Shown here piece by piece: positions 9,329-16,935 of a stretch of 64,000 bases of DNA. The notes under the pieces are model-generated. The model saw nothing but the letters and a program-made list of their open reading frames with translations, ran no database searches and was not told the origin of the DNA. The position numbers and the translations under genes are program-made. How positions within the stretch are numbered: position 1 is the first letter of the stretch; every line of letters begins with the position of its first letter. Source of the DNA: Kordia jejudonensis (GTDB lineage: Bacteria; Bacteroidota; Bacteroidia; Flavobacteriales; Flavobacteriaceae); assembly GCF_001005315.1 (NCBI RefSeq), contig NZ_LBMG01000028.1, positions 28,733 to 92,732 on the forward strand, in the 5' to 3' direction.

Positions 9329-9649
9329 TTACTGATTGTTGATTTGTTCCATCATATCTCTCCATTGTTGTTGCGATTCTTCCCATCCGCCAGTTGCGAT
9401 AGAGTAGATAGCCCATAAAAAGTTAAGAACGTTAATAATTGTAACAATCAAAGCTACAATCTTTGCGGTATTCATTGCATTGATATTTCCATCATATTCA
9501 TCAGGATTTGCAGTAGCATCTTTTATCTTTTTGTCAGCAATAAAATATGCGGGTCCAGAAAGTAAGAATCCTAAACCTGCAAAGCAGCAGCAAAGAAATC
9601 CGATGACCGATAAGACATATACTAAAGTTGGATTGAGTTGTTTTTTCAT
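9329..9649 (-). CDS. CCC-motif membrane protein
   Basis: The 106-residue protein has two hydrophobic regions. The first contains the three-cysteine motif GFLCCCFAGLG (about residues 17-27), followed by GPAYFIADKKIKD; the second is at about residues 62-88. This matches the small CCC-motif membrane protein family of Flavobacteriia, function unknown. Twenty bases separate it from the DUF2752-like gene upstream on the same strand; the two families commonly occur together. Confidence 0.85.
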   Translation of the reverse strand: MKKQLNPTLVYVLSVIGFLCCCFAGLGFLLSGPAYFIADKKIKDATANPDEYDGNINAMNTAKIVALIVTIINVLNFLWAIYSIATGGWEESQQQWRDMMEQINNQ

Positions 9650-9669
9650 GTGTGTTAAGGTTTGATTAT

Positions 9670-9981
9670 TTAAATGTATGATAATTTTTTGACAATAAAA
9701 CTGATAATGATGATGACCACATTTGCAATACCTAAAATATTTACCAGTTTTTGCGAACCTTTAAATTTAAAAAAGATATTGATACCAACGAAGATAAAAA
9801 ATAAAATTAGTGTATAAATGGCTGGATACATTTTAAACGCTTCTATAAATTCTCCTCGTGAAATTAATGCTAATGAGCGCTGAATTCCGCACCCAAAACA
9901 GTCAACTCCTAAATATTGTTTAGAAAAACACGGAAGCATATATTCTTCAACTTGTACTAAAAATATAAGCGCACTGTGCAT
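9670..9981 (-). CDS. DUF2752-like membrane protein
   Basis: The protein has up to 103 residues, with the family motif CFSKQYLGVDCFGCGIQRS (conserved cysteines and CGxxR) followed by two or three hydrophobic helices. Function is unknown. The start is uncertain: the ATG at 9981 gives the full length, while the ATG at 9939 (MLPCFSKQ) lies just before the conserved motif and follows a GAAGAA stretch. It appears to be in an operon with the CCC-motif gene downstream. Confidence 0.82.
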   Translation of the reverse strand: MHSALIFLVQVEEYMLPCFSKQYLGVDCFGCGIQRSLALISRGEFIEAFKMYPAIYTLILFFIFVGINIFFKFKGSQKLVNILGIANVVIIIISFIVKKLSYI

Positions 9982-10348
9982 TTCTGTAATTATTTTAACA
10001 AATATAAAGGATTCTATTCTCTCTATTTTACTGTAACATCAGTAGTTTTTTAAAACAAAACGTTACATAAAATATTAATTTTTTAAAAATATGTAAAATG
10101 CATTGGTATTTCAAACATCTTTGATAAAGAACTCGTTTAAATTTTTTTAATTTGCTAAAAAATTACTCTTTTCAGGCCTGTTTTTATCTTTTTTTCGTTC
10201 CGTAGCGCTGCTATGAAACTCAAAAAAGCTGTCAACAGAACTTAAAACTGCTAATTTTCGCCTAAATCCGAAAAGTTTAAATGAGTTCAAAATAAAAATA
10301 CCAATTGCCAAAGAAAATATTATTTTTGAAGAATTAAAAAAATACACA
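9982..10348. other. Gene-free AT-rich region
   Basis: No credible gene is visible. The middle part (10170-10260) is less AT-rich than its surroundings and reads as an open frame on the minus strand for 70 codons, overlapping the next gene. The codons are not convincing. It may be the promoter region of the two genes that follow. Confidence 0.35.
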
Positions 10349-10588
10349 GTGAAGTTCAAACACGCAACAAAAGTTTATTTTCTCATGGTATTCCTTGGTG
10401 CAGGAACCTTGCTTTTTAGAGATAACATTCAAGGAGAAGGACAAATTTTAGTAACTATAATTGCGTTGGTTTTAATGATGTTTGGGTTGTATAAAGTAAC
10501 TTCGAAGCAATTATCAAACAAACCAAAGAACTATGATACTGAAGAGTATTTTAATAGAGAAAAATACGAGCAACAAGAAGAAGAATGA
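10349..10588 (+). CDS. Small two-helix membrane protein
   Basis: This 79-residue protein has two transmembrane segments (about residues 9-22 and 34-49) and a charged cytoplasmic tail rich in Glu and Gln. The frame begins with GTG at 10349 and no ATG lies nearby upstream. Its TGA overlaps the ATG of the Smr-domain gene (ATGA at 10585-10588), so the two are translationally coupled. No known function. Confidence 0.7.
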   Translation: MKFKHATKVYFLMVFLGAGTLLFRDNIQGEGQILVTIIALVLMMFGLYKVTSKQLSNKPKNYDTEEYFNREKYEQQEEE

Positions 10589-11142
10589 ATTTTAAAGTAG
10601 GCGATACGGTAGAAGCAATTGATGATGTTATCCGTGGAATTGTTCAATCCATTGATGGAAACGTTATTACAGTAGAAACAGATGAAGGGTTTCCTCTTAC
10701 ATTTGAAGCATCTGAATTGGTAATAGTAAATTCGGATGAAATTGCATTGAATTTATCTTATCAAAAAATTCATAATGCGATTCAAGAAAAAGAAGCCGCA
10801 AAGAAGCCCAAACGTGTTTTAGAAAAGTCAAAAAAAGACCGTGTAGAAACGATTATGGAAGTCGATTTACACATTCATCAGCTTACAAATTCATACAAAG
10901 GCATGAACAATTATGACATGCTTACACTACAAACCGATACGGCAAAACGTCAGTTAGAATTTGCCATACGCAAACGAATTCCGAAAGTTGTTTTTATTCA
11001 CGGAGTTGGCGCGGGCGTTCTCAAAGAAGAATTATACTATTTATTTCGTCAATACGACAATGTAAAATACTACGACGCTAACTATCAAAAATATGGTTTA
11101 GGAGCTACAGAAGTGTACATTTATCAAAATCCTAAAGTATAA
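10585..11142 (+). CDS. Smr-domain protein (DUF2027-type), MutS2-like C-terminus
   Basis: The protein has 185 residues. The N-terminal 55 residues form a small SH3-like beta domain (KVGDTVEAIDDVIRG). The C-terminal 90 residues are an Smr domain with the expected VDLHIHQL and FIHGVGAGVLKEEL motifs. Smr domains are DNA or RNA nicking or binding modules, best known at the end of MutS2. Here there is no MutS ATPase, so this is a stand-alone Smr protein of the kind common in Bacteroidota. It is translationally coupled to the membrane gene before it. Confidence 0.88.
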   Translation: MNFKVGDTVEAIDDVIRGIVQSIDGNVITVETDEGFPLTFEASELVIVNSDEIALNLSYQKIHNAIQEKEAAKKPKRVLEKSKKDRVETIMEVDLHIHQLTNSYKGMNNYDMLTLQTDTAKRQLEFAIRKRIPKVVFIHGVGAGVLKEELYYLFRQYDNVKYYDANYQKYGLGATEVYIYQNPKV

Positions 11143-11183
11143 TTAGCGCAATGTACGATTTCAGCTATCGATTATAAATATTT

Positions 11184-11220
11184 CTAAAACCTAAAACCTA
11201 AAACCTAAAACCTAGAAAAC
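11184..11220. repeat. Heptamer tandem repeat (CCTAAAA)n
   Basis: Four to five copies of AAAACCT lie in the 99-base gap between the Smr gene and the convergent lipoprotein gene. The unit is the same as in the array at 6041. Confidence 0.8.
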
Positions 11221-11241
11221 CAAAACCCATCACCCAAAAAA

Positions 11242-11775
11242 CTATTCCGCAGGAGTTACAATAAAGCCGTAATCAAAAATACCTTCATAGGTTATACTTT
11301 CTCCGGCATCGTTAGAAAATACAATGTTTTCAAACGTAATTTCATGTCTGTAATCAGTCACAATTGTAGGATCAACAGCATCAAATGCGGCGGCAGTAGT
11401 AACTACTTTTACAATTCCGTTATTAGCTGTATATTCTAAATTTACCTCTACATCTACAGGTGGCAATTGATCACAAAAATAACTGCTAGTTACTGTCGTG
11501 TTAAAACCTCTATAATAAGCGTTTACGCTAGTATTTGTCAAGTTGCCTTCTCTTGGTTCTTCATCTTCCGTAATTGTATTTACAATTAAAGTACTTGGAA
11601 TTTCCAAAATCAACGCTTCGGTATCATCAATCTTAAAAAGCAAGGTTACTCCAGCTTCCAAATCACAAGCAGACACGGCTGCATCACTTGTAAAATCAAT
11701 TTCCTCCAAAGCTAAATCTCCATCATCACAACCAAAAGCAAATACCAAGATAAAAAGTAACCATAATTTTTTCAT
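11242..11775 (-). CDS. Hypothetical lipoprotein
   Basis: The protein has a signal sequence MKKLWLLFILVFAFGCDDGD with lipobox FAFGC; the predicted lipidated cysteine is residue 16. The following DDGD is the acidic stretch often seen in exported Bacteroidota lipoproteins. The remaining 160 residues look beta-rich and acidic, with no recognised domain. I chose the ATG at 11775; the longer frame begins with a TTG four codons upstream. It probably sits in the outer membrane. Confidence 0.75.
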   Translation of the reverse strand: MKKLWLLFILVFAFGCDDGDLALEEIDFTSDAAVSACDLEAGVTLLFKIDDTEALILEIPSTLIVNTITEDEEPREGNLTNTSVNAYYRGFNTTVTSSYFCDQLPPVDVEVNLEYTANNGIVKVVTTAAAFDAVDPTIVTDYRHEITFENIVFSNDAGESITYEGIFDYGFIVTPAE

Positions 11776-11917
11776 AGAAAGTACCAATTAAGAAATTCGT
11801 ATATACAGGCAAAAGTATAAGAAAACTCTATTTATAACGAAACTTATTGTAAATAATTTTATTTAAACTATTTTTGCTCATCTTTATTTCAATCAACTGT
11901 ATTTATAAAAGAAACGA

Positions 11918-13066
11918 ATGAGGAATGTATATTTTGATAGTGCAGCTACAACGCAAATTCGACCAGAAGTTGTAGATCGCATTAAAATCGCTTTAGAAGA
12001 AAATTACGGAAATCCGTCGTCTACGCATAGTTTTGGTCGTTCTTCAAAAACACTCATCGAAACTGCTCGTAAAACCATCGCTAAATATCTAAATGCTTCG
12101 CCACAGGAAATTATTTTCACTTCGGGTGGAACAGAAGCTGATAACATGGCATTGCGTTGCTCTGTTCGTGATTTGGGCGTAACTACCATCATTACATCGC
12201 CTATAGAACACCATGCGGTTTTGCATACAGTAGAACAATTGCGTGTAGAAAGTGATATTAAAGTTACGTACGTAAAACTACAATCATGTGGAACGCCTGA
12301 TTATGACGATTTAGAAGCTTTGTTAAAAGCAGATAATTCTAAAAAATTAGTCAGTTTAATGCACGTCAATAACGAAATTGGAAACATTCTTGATGCTGAT
12401 CGTGTTGGAAATCTGTGTAAAGAATACGGCGCTTTATTTCATTCAGATACGGTACAATCTATTGGACATTTTGAATGGGACGTACAAAAAACACATGTCG
12501 ATTTCCTAGCAGCGGCGGCACATAAATTTCACGGACCAAAAGGAATTGGTTTTGCTTTTATTCGAAAAGATTCTGGTTTAAAACCGTTAATCTTTGGAGG
12601 ATCGCAAGAACGTGGATTTCGTGCAGGAACCGAAGCTGTTCATAATGTAGTTGGGTTAGAAGAAGCATTCAAACTGGCATATGATAATCTAGAAGAAGAA
12701 AAAACATATGTTGAAGGTTTAAAAACCTATTTCATGGCAGAATTAAAGAAAGTAATGCCAAATGCAAAATTTAATGGAAACTGTCACGAAACAACAAAAA
12801 GCACCTATACATTAGTCAATGTTTGTTTGCCTTTTGATCAGCAAAAAGCACTGATGTTACTTTTTCATATGGATTTAAAAGGAATTGCTTGTTCCAAAGG
12901 AAGTGCTTGCCAATCGGGAAGTAGCAAAGGTTCACACGTATTACGAGCAATTTTAAGTAGCGAAGATTTAGAAAAACCATCGTTGCGTTTCTCTTTCTCA
13001 AAATTCAATACCAAAGAAGAAATTGATTACATCATAACAGTATTACACGAATATGCAAATTCGTAA
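11918..13066 (+). CDS. Cysteine desulfurase (IscS/NifS-like)
   Basis: This PLP enzyme removes sulfur from cysteine for Fe-S cluster or thio-cofactor synthesis. It has 382 residues. The N-terminus VYFDSAATTQ is typical, the PLP lysine is Lys203 in AHKFHGPKG, and the catalytic cysteine is Cys331 in KGSACQSGSSKGS. The loop length fits the IscS/NifS group rather than SufS. No iscU or other cluster gene is adjacent, so the sulfur acceptor is unknown. The ATG at 11918 follows a TATAAAAGAAACGA stretch. An intrinsic terminator follows. Confidence 0.92.
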   Translation: MRNVYFDSAATTQIRPEVVDRIKIALEENYGNPSSTHSFGRSSKTLIETARKTIAKYLNASPQEIIFTSGGTEADNMALRCSVRDLGVTTIITSPIEHHAVLHTVEQLRVESDIKVTYVKLQSCGTPDYDDLEALLKADNSKKLVSLMHVNNEIGNILDADRVGNLCKEYGALFHSDTVQSIGHFEWDVQKTHVDFLAAAAHKFHGPKGIGFAFIRKDSGLKPLIFGGSQERGFRAGTEAVHNVVGLEEAFKLAYDNLEEEKTYVEGLKTYFMAELKKVMPNAKFNGNCHETTKSTYTLVNVCLPFDQQKALMLLFHMDLKGIACSKGSACQSGSSKGSHVLRAILSSEDLEKPSLRFSFSKFNTKEEIDYIITVLHEYANS

Positions 13067-13090
13067 TTTACATTGAAAATAATATATACA

Positions 13091-13123
13091 AAAGCGAGTT
13101 CACGATACGAACTCGCTTTTTTT
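13091..13123 (+). terminator. Intrinsic terminator of the cysteine desulfurase gene
   Basis: The stem pairs AAAGCGAGTTC (13091-13101) with GAACTCGCTTT (13109-13119) around a 7-base loop, followed by a T-run. It lies 25 bases after the stop. Confidence 0.88.
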
Positions 13124-13211
13124 ATATCAAAACATTGTGTCGTTATCTTTCAAATTATCTTTATATTGAAAGCGATTTAAAATGTGACCATTTTGAAACT
13201 ATAAAACCCGC

Positions 13212-15044
13212 ATGATCAAAACTTTTGCATCAAACCCTAAACTTGTTAGAATTATATATTTGTTAATTCTAACGATTTCTTTTTTAAGTATATACAGTAG
13301 TATTTTTGACGAAAAAGTAAGTTTGGGTGGCGATAATGCACATTATTACATTCTAGGAACTGCAATTGCCGATGGTGCAGGATATACCAACATTCAACAT
13401 CTTGAAAAAGAAGCACATTATCACTATCCACCAGGGTATCCGTTACTGATAGCAGGAGTTTCTAAACTATTTTCAAATGATATTAGTACAATTAAAATAG
13501 CTAATGGATTTTTCTTTTTTGGCGCAATTTTATTGCTATTTTTCATCATAAAACGACTCACACAAAATGATCATATTGCCTTTGCAATCTGTTTTATTAC
13601 CTTGTTAAACTTTCATCTTTTGGGTTATGCAACTATTATGATGAGCGAAATTCCTTTTCTGTTTTTCTCTTTATTATCTGTGTTGATTTTCTTAAAAATA
13701 GACTTTTCAACACCTATTTTTAAAAATTGGCTATTCTTTTTGTTGCTTATCTGTGTGTCATTTTCATTTTATATTCGTTCGGTAGCTGTAGCGTTGTTTG
13801 TAAGTTTGGTAGTATTCTTATTTATAAAAAAACATTGGCGTTATGTAGCTGCCTTCGTAGGCGGTTTTATAGTGTTGTATATACCTTGGATCATTCGTGG
13901 AAGCAATGCAACAGGAAACACGTACGTTTCACAATTACTTTCAAAAAACCCATACAAACCAGAACTTGGAAGTGTCGGAATTTTAGATATTTGGGAAAGA
14001 ATTACGGTAAACTTAGAACGATATATTACCAAAGAAATATCTTCAGGAATAGTATCTTCAAAGGAATTTCAATATACGGATGCTACCGCTTCATTTGCAG
14101 AATGGTTGTTAGGTTTTCTAGTGATTGCTGTTGTCATATTTGGTGTCATACGACTTAAGAAGTTCAAAACGTTCATAGCATTATATCTAGTAGCATTTTT
14201 CGGATTGTTGCTCATCTGGCCACATGTATGGTATGGAACACGTTTTGTATTACCATTGATTCCATTGCTAATTTTTCTATTTATTTTCGGATTGACAGAA
14301 CTATGCAAGATATTTAGCCTCAAAGTATTTCCTGCATATGTAGAGAAAGTTGTTCCTGTGATGATGACGGTTCTATTGATTTTTTGGGCATTTGTATACG
14401 GATACGGATCAATTTCGAAATTGCAACGTACAGCGCAAAAACCATATGCTGACAACTATAAAAATTACTTTGCTTTGGCAGATTGGGTTCAGAAAAACAC
14501 GCCTGAAAATGCTGTTACTTCTGTTCGTAAAGAAGGATTATTTCATCTATTTTCCAAGAAATATGTAACAGGATATTATAAATCGCAAGACAGAGAAGCG
14601 CAAATAGCGTACTTAAAAAGTAAACAAGTAAGTTACGTAGTGGTGGCAGAACTTGGATATTCTTCAACGTCTAGATATTTAGTTCCCGCAATAGATCGTT
14701 ATCCAAATAAATTTAAAATCATCAAACAACTCAATAATCCAAATACATATTTAATGCAGTTTTTGCCTGAACTTGGATATACAGGAACATGGAAAGATGA
14801 AAAAAGAAATGGTTTCGGAACGTACGTTTGGGAAGATGGACAAAAATATATTGGCAACTGGAAAAATGATGTACGTGATGGACAAGGAACTGTATTTTTT
14901 AAAAATGGGGAACAACTTTCTGGTGTTTGGCAACAAGGAAAACTATACGGAGAAGTCATAAAAAAAGATGCCAATGGTCAAATTATAGAGAAAAGTATCT
15001 ATGAAAATAATGTGAAAATAAAAGTTATCAATGAAGTTAACTAA
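13212..15044 (+). CDS. GT39-like membrane glycosyltransferase with C-terminal MORN repeats
   Basis: The protein has 610 residues. Residues 1-410 carry about ten transmembrane helices, and the first loop (GGDNAHYYILGTAIADG, then HYHYPPGYPLLIAG) is typical of ArnT/PMT-type enzymes that use a lipid-linked sugar. Residues 420-515 form a soluble domain. Residues 518-590 hold about three MORN units (YTGTWKDEKRNGFGTY, YIGNWKNDVRDGQGT, LSGVWQQGKLYGE). A MORN tail on a GT39-like enzyme is unusual. The start of the GT2 gene lies inside the last 14 bases, so the two are coupled; that enzyme probably makes the polyprenyl-phosphate sugar used here. Confidence 0.82.
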   Translation: MIKTFASNPKLVRIIYLLILTISFLSIYSSIFDEKVSLGGDNAHYYILGTAIADGAGYTNIQHLEKEAHYHYPPGYPLLIAGVSKLFSNDISTIKIANGFFFFGAILLLFFIIKRLTQNDHIAFAICFITLLNFHLLGYATIMMSEIPFLFFSLLSVLIFLKIDFSTPIFKNWLFFLLLICVSFSFYIRSVAVALFVSLVVFLFIKKHWRYVAAFVGGFIVLYIPWIIRGSNATGNTYVSQLLSKNPYKPELGSVGILDIWERITVNLERYITKEISSGIVSSKEFQYTDATASFAEWLLGFLVIAVVIFGVIRLKKFKTFIALYLVAFFGLLLIWPHVWYGTRFVLPLIPLLIFLFIFGLTELCKIFSLKVFPAYVEKVVPVMMTVLLIFWAFVYGYGSISKLQRTAQKPYADNYKNYFALADWVQKNTPENAVTSVRKEGLFHLFSKKYVTGYYKSQDREAQIAYLKSKQVSYVVVAELGYSSTSRYLVPAIDRYPNKFKIIKQLNNPNTYLMQFLPELGYTGTWKDEKRNGFGTYVWEDGQKYIGNWKNDVRDGQGTVFFKNGEQLSGVWQQGKLYGEVIKKDANGQIIEKSIYENNVKIKVINEVN

Positions 15045-15756
15045 ACTCTCCATCATCATTCCTGTTTACAATGAAGCGGCTACAGTGCGGTTGATTTTAG
15101 ATAAGATAAACGCTGTTCAACTGATACATGATATTAAAAAAGAATTGATCATTGTGGACGATGGCTCGAAGGATGATTCCAAACAAATTGTACGAGCGTT
15201 TATGGAAGCACATCCTACGTTAGACATACAATACCATGAACATACAAAGAATCAGGGAAAAGGTGCTTCTATTCAAACAGGAATTTCGTTGGCTACGGGC
15301 GAATATTTAATCATTCAAGATGCAGATTTAGAATACGATCCGGAAGAATACAATATATTGTTAGCACCTATATTGGAAGACGTTGCAGACATTGTATACG
15401 GTTCACGATTTTTGGACAGACAGAGAAAACGGAACTCATATTTTTGGCACTACATGGCGAATAAGTTTCTAACTTTTCTATCGAACATCTTCTCAAATTT
15501 GAAGCTGACAGATATGGAAACTTGTTACAAACTATTCAACACAAAAATCATTCAATCGATCAAATTGACAGAAAAACGTTTTGGTTTTGAACCTGAAATC
15601 ACGGCGAAAATTTCAAGAATAAAAGACATTCGTATACACGAAGTTGCCATTTCCTATTACAGTAGACCTTATGATGAAGGAAAAAAAATTGGTTGGAAAG
15701 ATGGAGTTAGAGCTATCTATTGTATTCTAAAATACGGATTGTTCAAATTGAATTAA
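15031..15756 (+). CDS. Family 2 glycosyltransferase (polyprenyl-phosphate sugar synthase-like)
   Basis: This 241-residue GT-A enzyme has SIIIPVYNEAATV at the N-terminus, the nucleotide-binding IVDDGSKDDS near residue 45, GKGASIQTG, and the metal-binding IQDADLEYDPEEY near residue 95. The pattern is that of dolichyl/undecaprenyl-phosphate hexose synthases, without the extra membrane domain. It overlaps the GT39-like gene by 14 bases, and the pair suggests a lipid-carrier glycosylation step at the membrane. The donor sugar cannot be read from the sequence. A terminator follows. Confidence 0.9.
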   Translation: MKLTKLSIIIPVYNEAATVRLILDKINAVQLIHDIKKELIIVDDGSKDDSKQIVRAFMEAHPTLDIQYHEHTKNQGKGASIQTGISLATGEYLIIQDADLEYDPEEYNILLAPILEDVADIVYGSRFLDRQRKRNSYFWHYMANKFLTFLSNIFSNLKLTDMETCYKLFNTKIIQSIKLTEKRFGFEPEITAKISRIKDIRIHEVAISYYSRPYDEGKKIGWKDGVRAIYCILKYGLFKLN

Positions 15757-15767
15757 TGTTAAAAAAT

Positions 15768-15798
15768 AAAAGCGAATTCATTACAAATTCGCTTTTTT
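15768..15798. terminator. Bidirectional intrinsic terminator
   Basis: The stem pairs AAAAGCGAATT (15768-15778) with AATTCGCTTTT (15786-15796), and T-runs flank it on both strands. It serves the glycosyltransferase pair and the convergent small peptide gene. Confidence 0.85.
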
Positions 15799-15816
15799 GC
15801 TTTCTTCAAGTAGGAA

Positions 15817-15981
15817 TTAACAAAACCACCACCAACCTGTAAAACAAGCGCACGATGGCGGATCAAAAATTCCTGTAACACAATGATTTGCTGCTGATCC
15901 ACCTTTTGAACTACTGACTTTGAAATCAGAAATCACTTTTTTGTTCAATGTAAGATCTTTCAATAACTTCTTTTTTTTCAT
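15817..15981 (-). CDS. Putative RiPP (lanthipeptide-like) precursor peptide
   Basis: This 54-residue ORF starts MKKKKLLKDLTLNKKVIS, the Lys-rich LNKKxIS leader also seen in the four peptides at 28.9-30.3 kb. A KGG stretch at residues 26-28 may mark the end of the leader. The core is short and aromatic (FTGWWWFC at the end) with Cys34, Cys44, Cys46 and Cys54 and several Ser and Thr, as expected for a ribosomally made, modified peptide. No modification or export gene is nearby. The ORF is too short for usual ORF cut-offs, so it is easily missed. Confidence 0.78.
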   Translation of the reverse strand: MKKKKLLKDLTLNKKVISDFKVSSSKGGSAANHCVTGIFDPPSCACFTGWWWFC

Positions 15982-16042
15982 GACCTAAAGTTTTGGTTAA
16001 TTACGGTAATTTACTTTAAATCAGAATATTGTGAAATGATGA

Positions 16043-16072
16043 ATGCGTAAAGTCTACGTTTCAGTGCGTAAA
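16043..16072. promoter_or_regulatory. 9-12-9 direct repeat upstream of the peptide gene
   Basis: ATGCGTAAA (16043-16051) and GTGCGTAAA (16064-16072) are separated by 12 bases, a period of 21, or two helical turns. This is the geometry of LytTR-type response regulator sites. It lies about 62 bases before the start of the peptide gene that ends at 15817. The assignment to a regulator class is inference. Confidence 0.4.
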
Positions 16073-16179
16073 TGAAGCAAACAAATGAGTGAAGTGTATT
16101 TTGTATATGTATGAAAAGTAACGTCTGTTCGATATAATATCAATAACACGTTTCTTCTTTTCCGCAATGTTGCAGTTGC

Positions 16180-16827
16180 CTAATTTTTTTCCTCATACGG
16201 AAACTTTCTACTGGCTTGTCGCATCATTTTAGCAATAATGGCAGATGTATTTTTACCCGATTTACGATTGATGATTTTTTCGTAGCGCCACAGCAATTTC
16301 CCTGTACTCTTATCACTTAATTTAATGATAATTTTTCCATAATCAGATTTTCCTTTGAGGAAGGTAATCAAATCAAAAGAAGTATCAACCTCTTTAGATA
16401 AAAGCATGCGTGAAGTTAATGAACCGCTAATAATCGCATCAACTTTTAATAACTTACACAATTCTTGCGGTGTGTAAATATCGATATTTTCATCTGTGAT
16501 TCCTTCTTTTTTTAAGATACGATTCGTCGTATTGATATCTTGAAAGTTAATTTTAAGCTTCTTTTTGCGTTTTCTGTTTAAGAAATAACTCTCCAACGCT
16601 TCTTGTACCGCAATACCTTCTTGTTGTTCAAATTTTTCCAACTGCGCATCACTATACTTTTCTTGTGCCGCTTTTAAATTGAGTTTTGCTTGAAACGGTA
16701 GAATCGCAATAATTTGATGATCTTCTGAAAGTTCTTCAAACGTATCGCTTACATATATCTTTTTTTGCGCATTACTTTGTTGTATACCAACAAATAACAA
16801 TAGTAAAATAACAACTAACTTCTTCAT
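16180..16827 (-). CDS. Exported CsgG/GNA1162-like protein, function unknown
   Basis: The protein has 215 residues with a signal peptide (MKKLVVILLLLFVGIQQSNA, cleavage before QKK). The mature part has IIAILPFQAKLNL early and LLKVDAIISGSL in the middle, and ends with IIIKLSDKSTGKLLWRYEK. This order is seen in periplasmic proteins of the CsgG/GNA1162 type, which share a nucleotide-free Rossmann-like fold. It lies downstream of the TonB receptor on the same strand, separated by about 100 bases of repeat DNA, so operon membership is uncertain. Confidence 0.6.
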   Translation of the reverse strand: MKKLVVILLLLFVGIQQSNAQKKIYVSDTFEELSEDHQIIAILPFQAKLNLKAAQEKYSDAQLEKFEQQEGIAVQEALESYFLNRKRKKKLKINFQDINTTNRILKKEGITDENIDIYTPQELCKLLKVDAIISGSLTSRMLLSKEVDTSFDLITFLKGKSDYGKIIIKLSDKSTGKLLWRYEKIINRKSGKNTSAIIAKMMRQASRKFPYEEKN

Positions 16828-16846
16828 TATAATCTTTATTCTAAAA

Positions 16847-16935
16847 TACTTCTCGATACAATTTTCTCTAGAAAATCATTCGAAGTGACGTTTAAGTTTT
16901 TAATTTTCATCTAACACCCAACACCCAACACCTAA
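16847..16935. repeat. Dispersed hairpin element plus (CACCCAA)n heptamer array
   Basis: Bases 16847-16890 (tacttctcgataca ... cgaagtgacg, with an ATTTTC/GAAAAT hairpin) match 33227-33270 almost exactly. They are followed at 16913-16935 by about three CACCCAA heptamers that run up to the stop of the TonB receptor gene. Confidence 0.7.

Noticed and set aside
10147..10359. 70-codon minus-strand ORF upstream of the Smr operon
   Set aside because: It overlaps the start of the next gene, lacks a recognisable domain, and the open frame is in AT-rich DNA with poor codon pattern.
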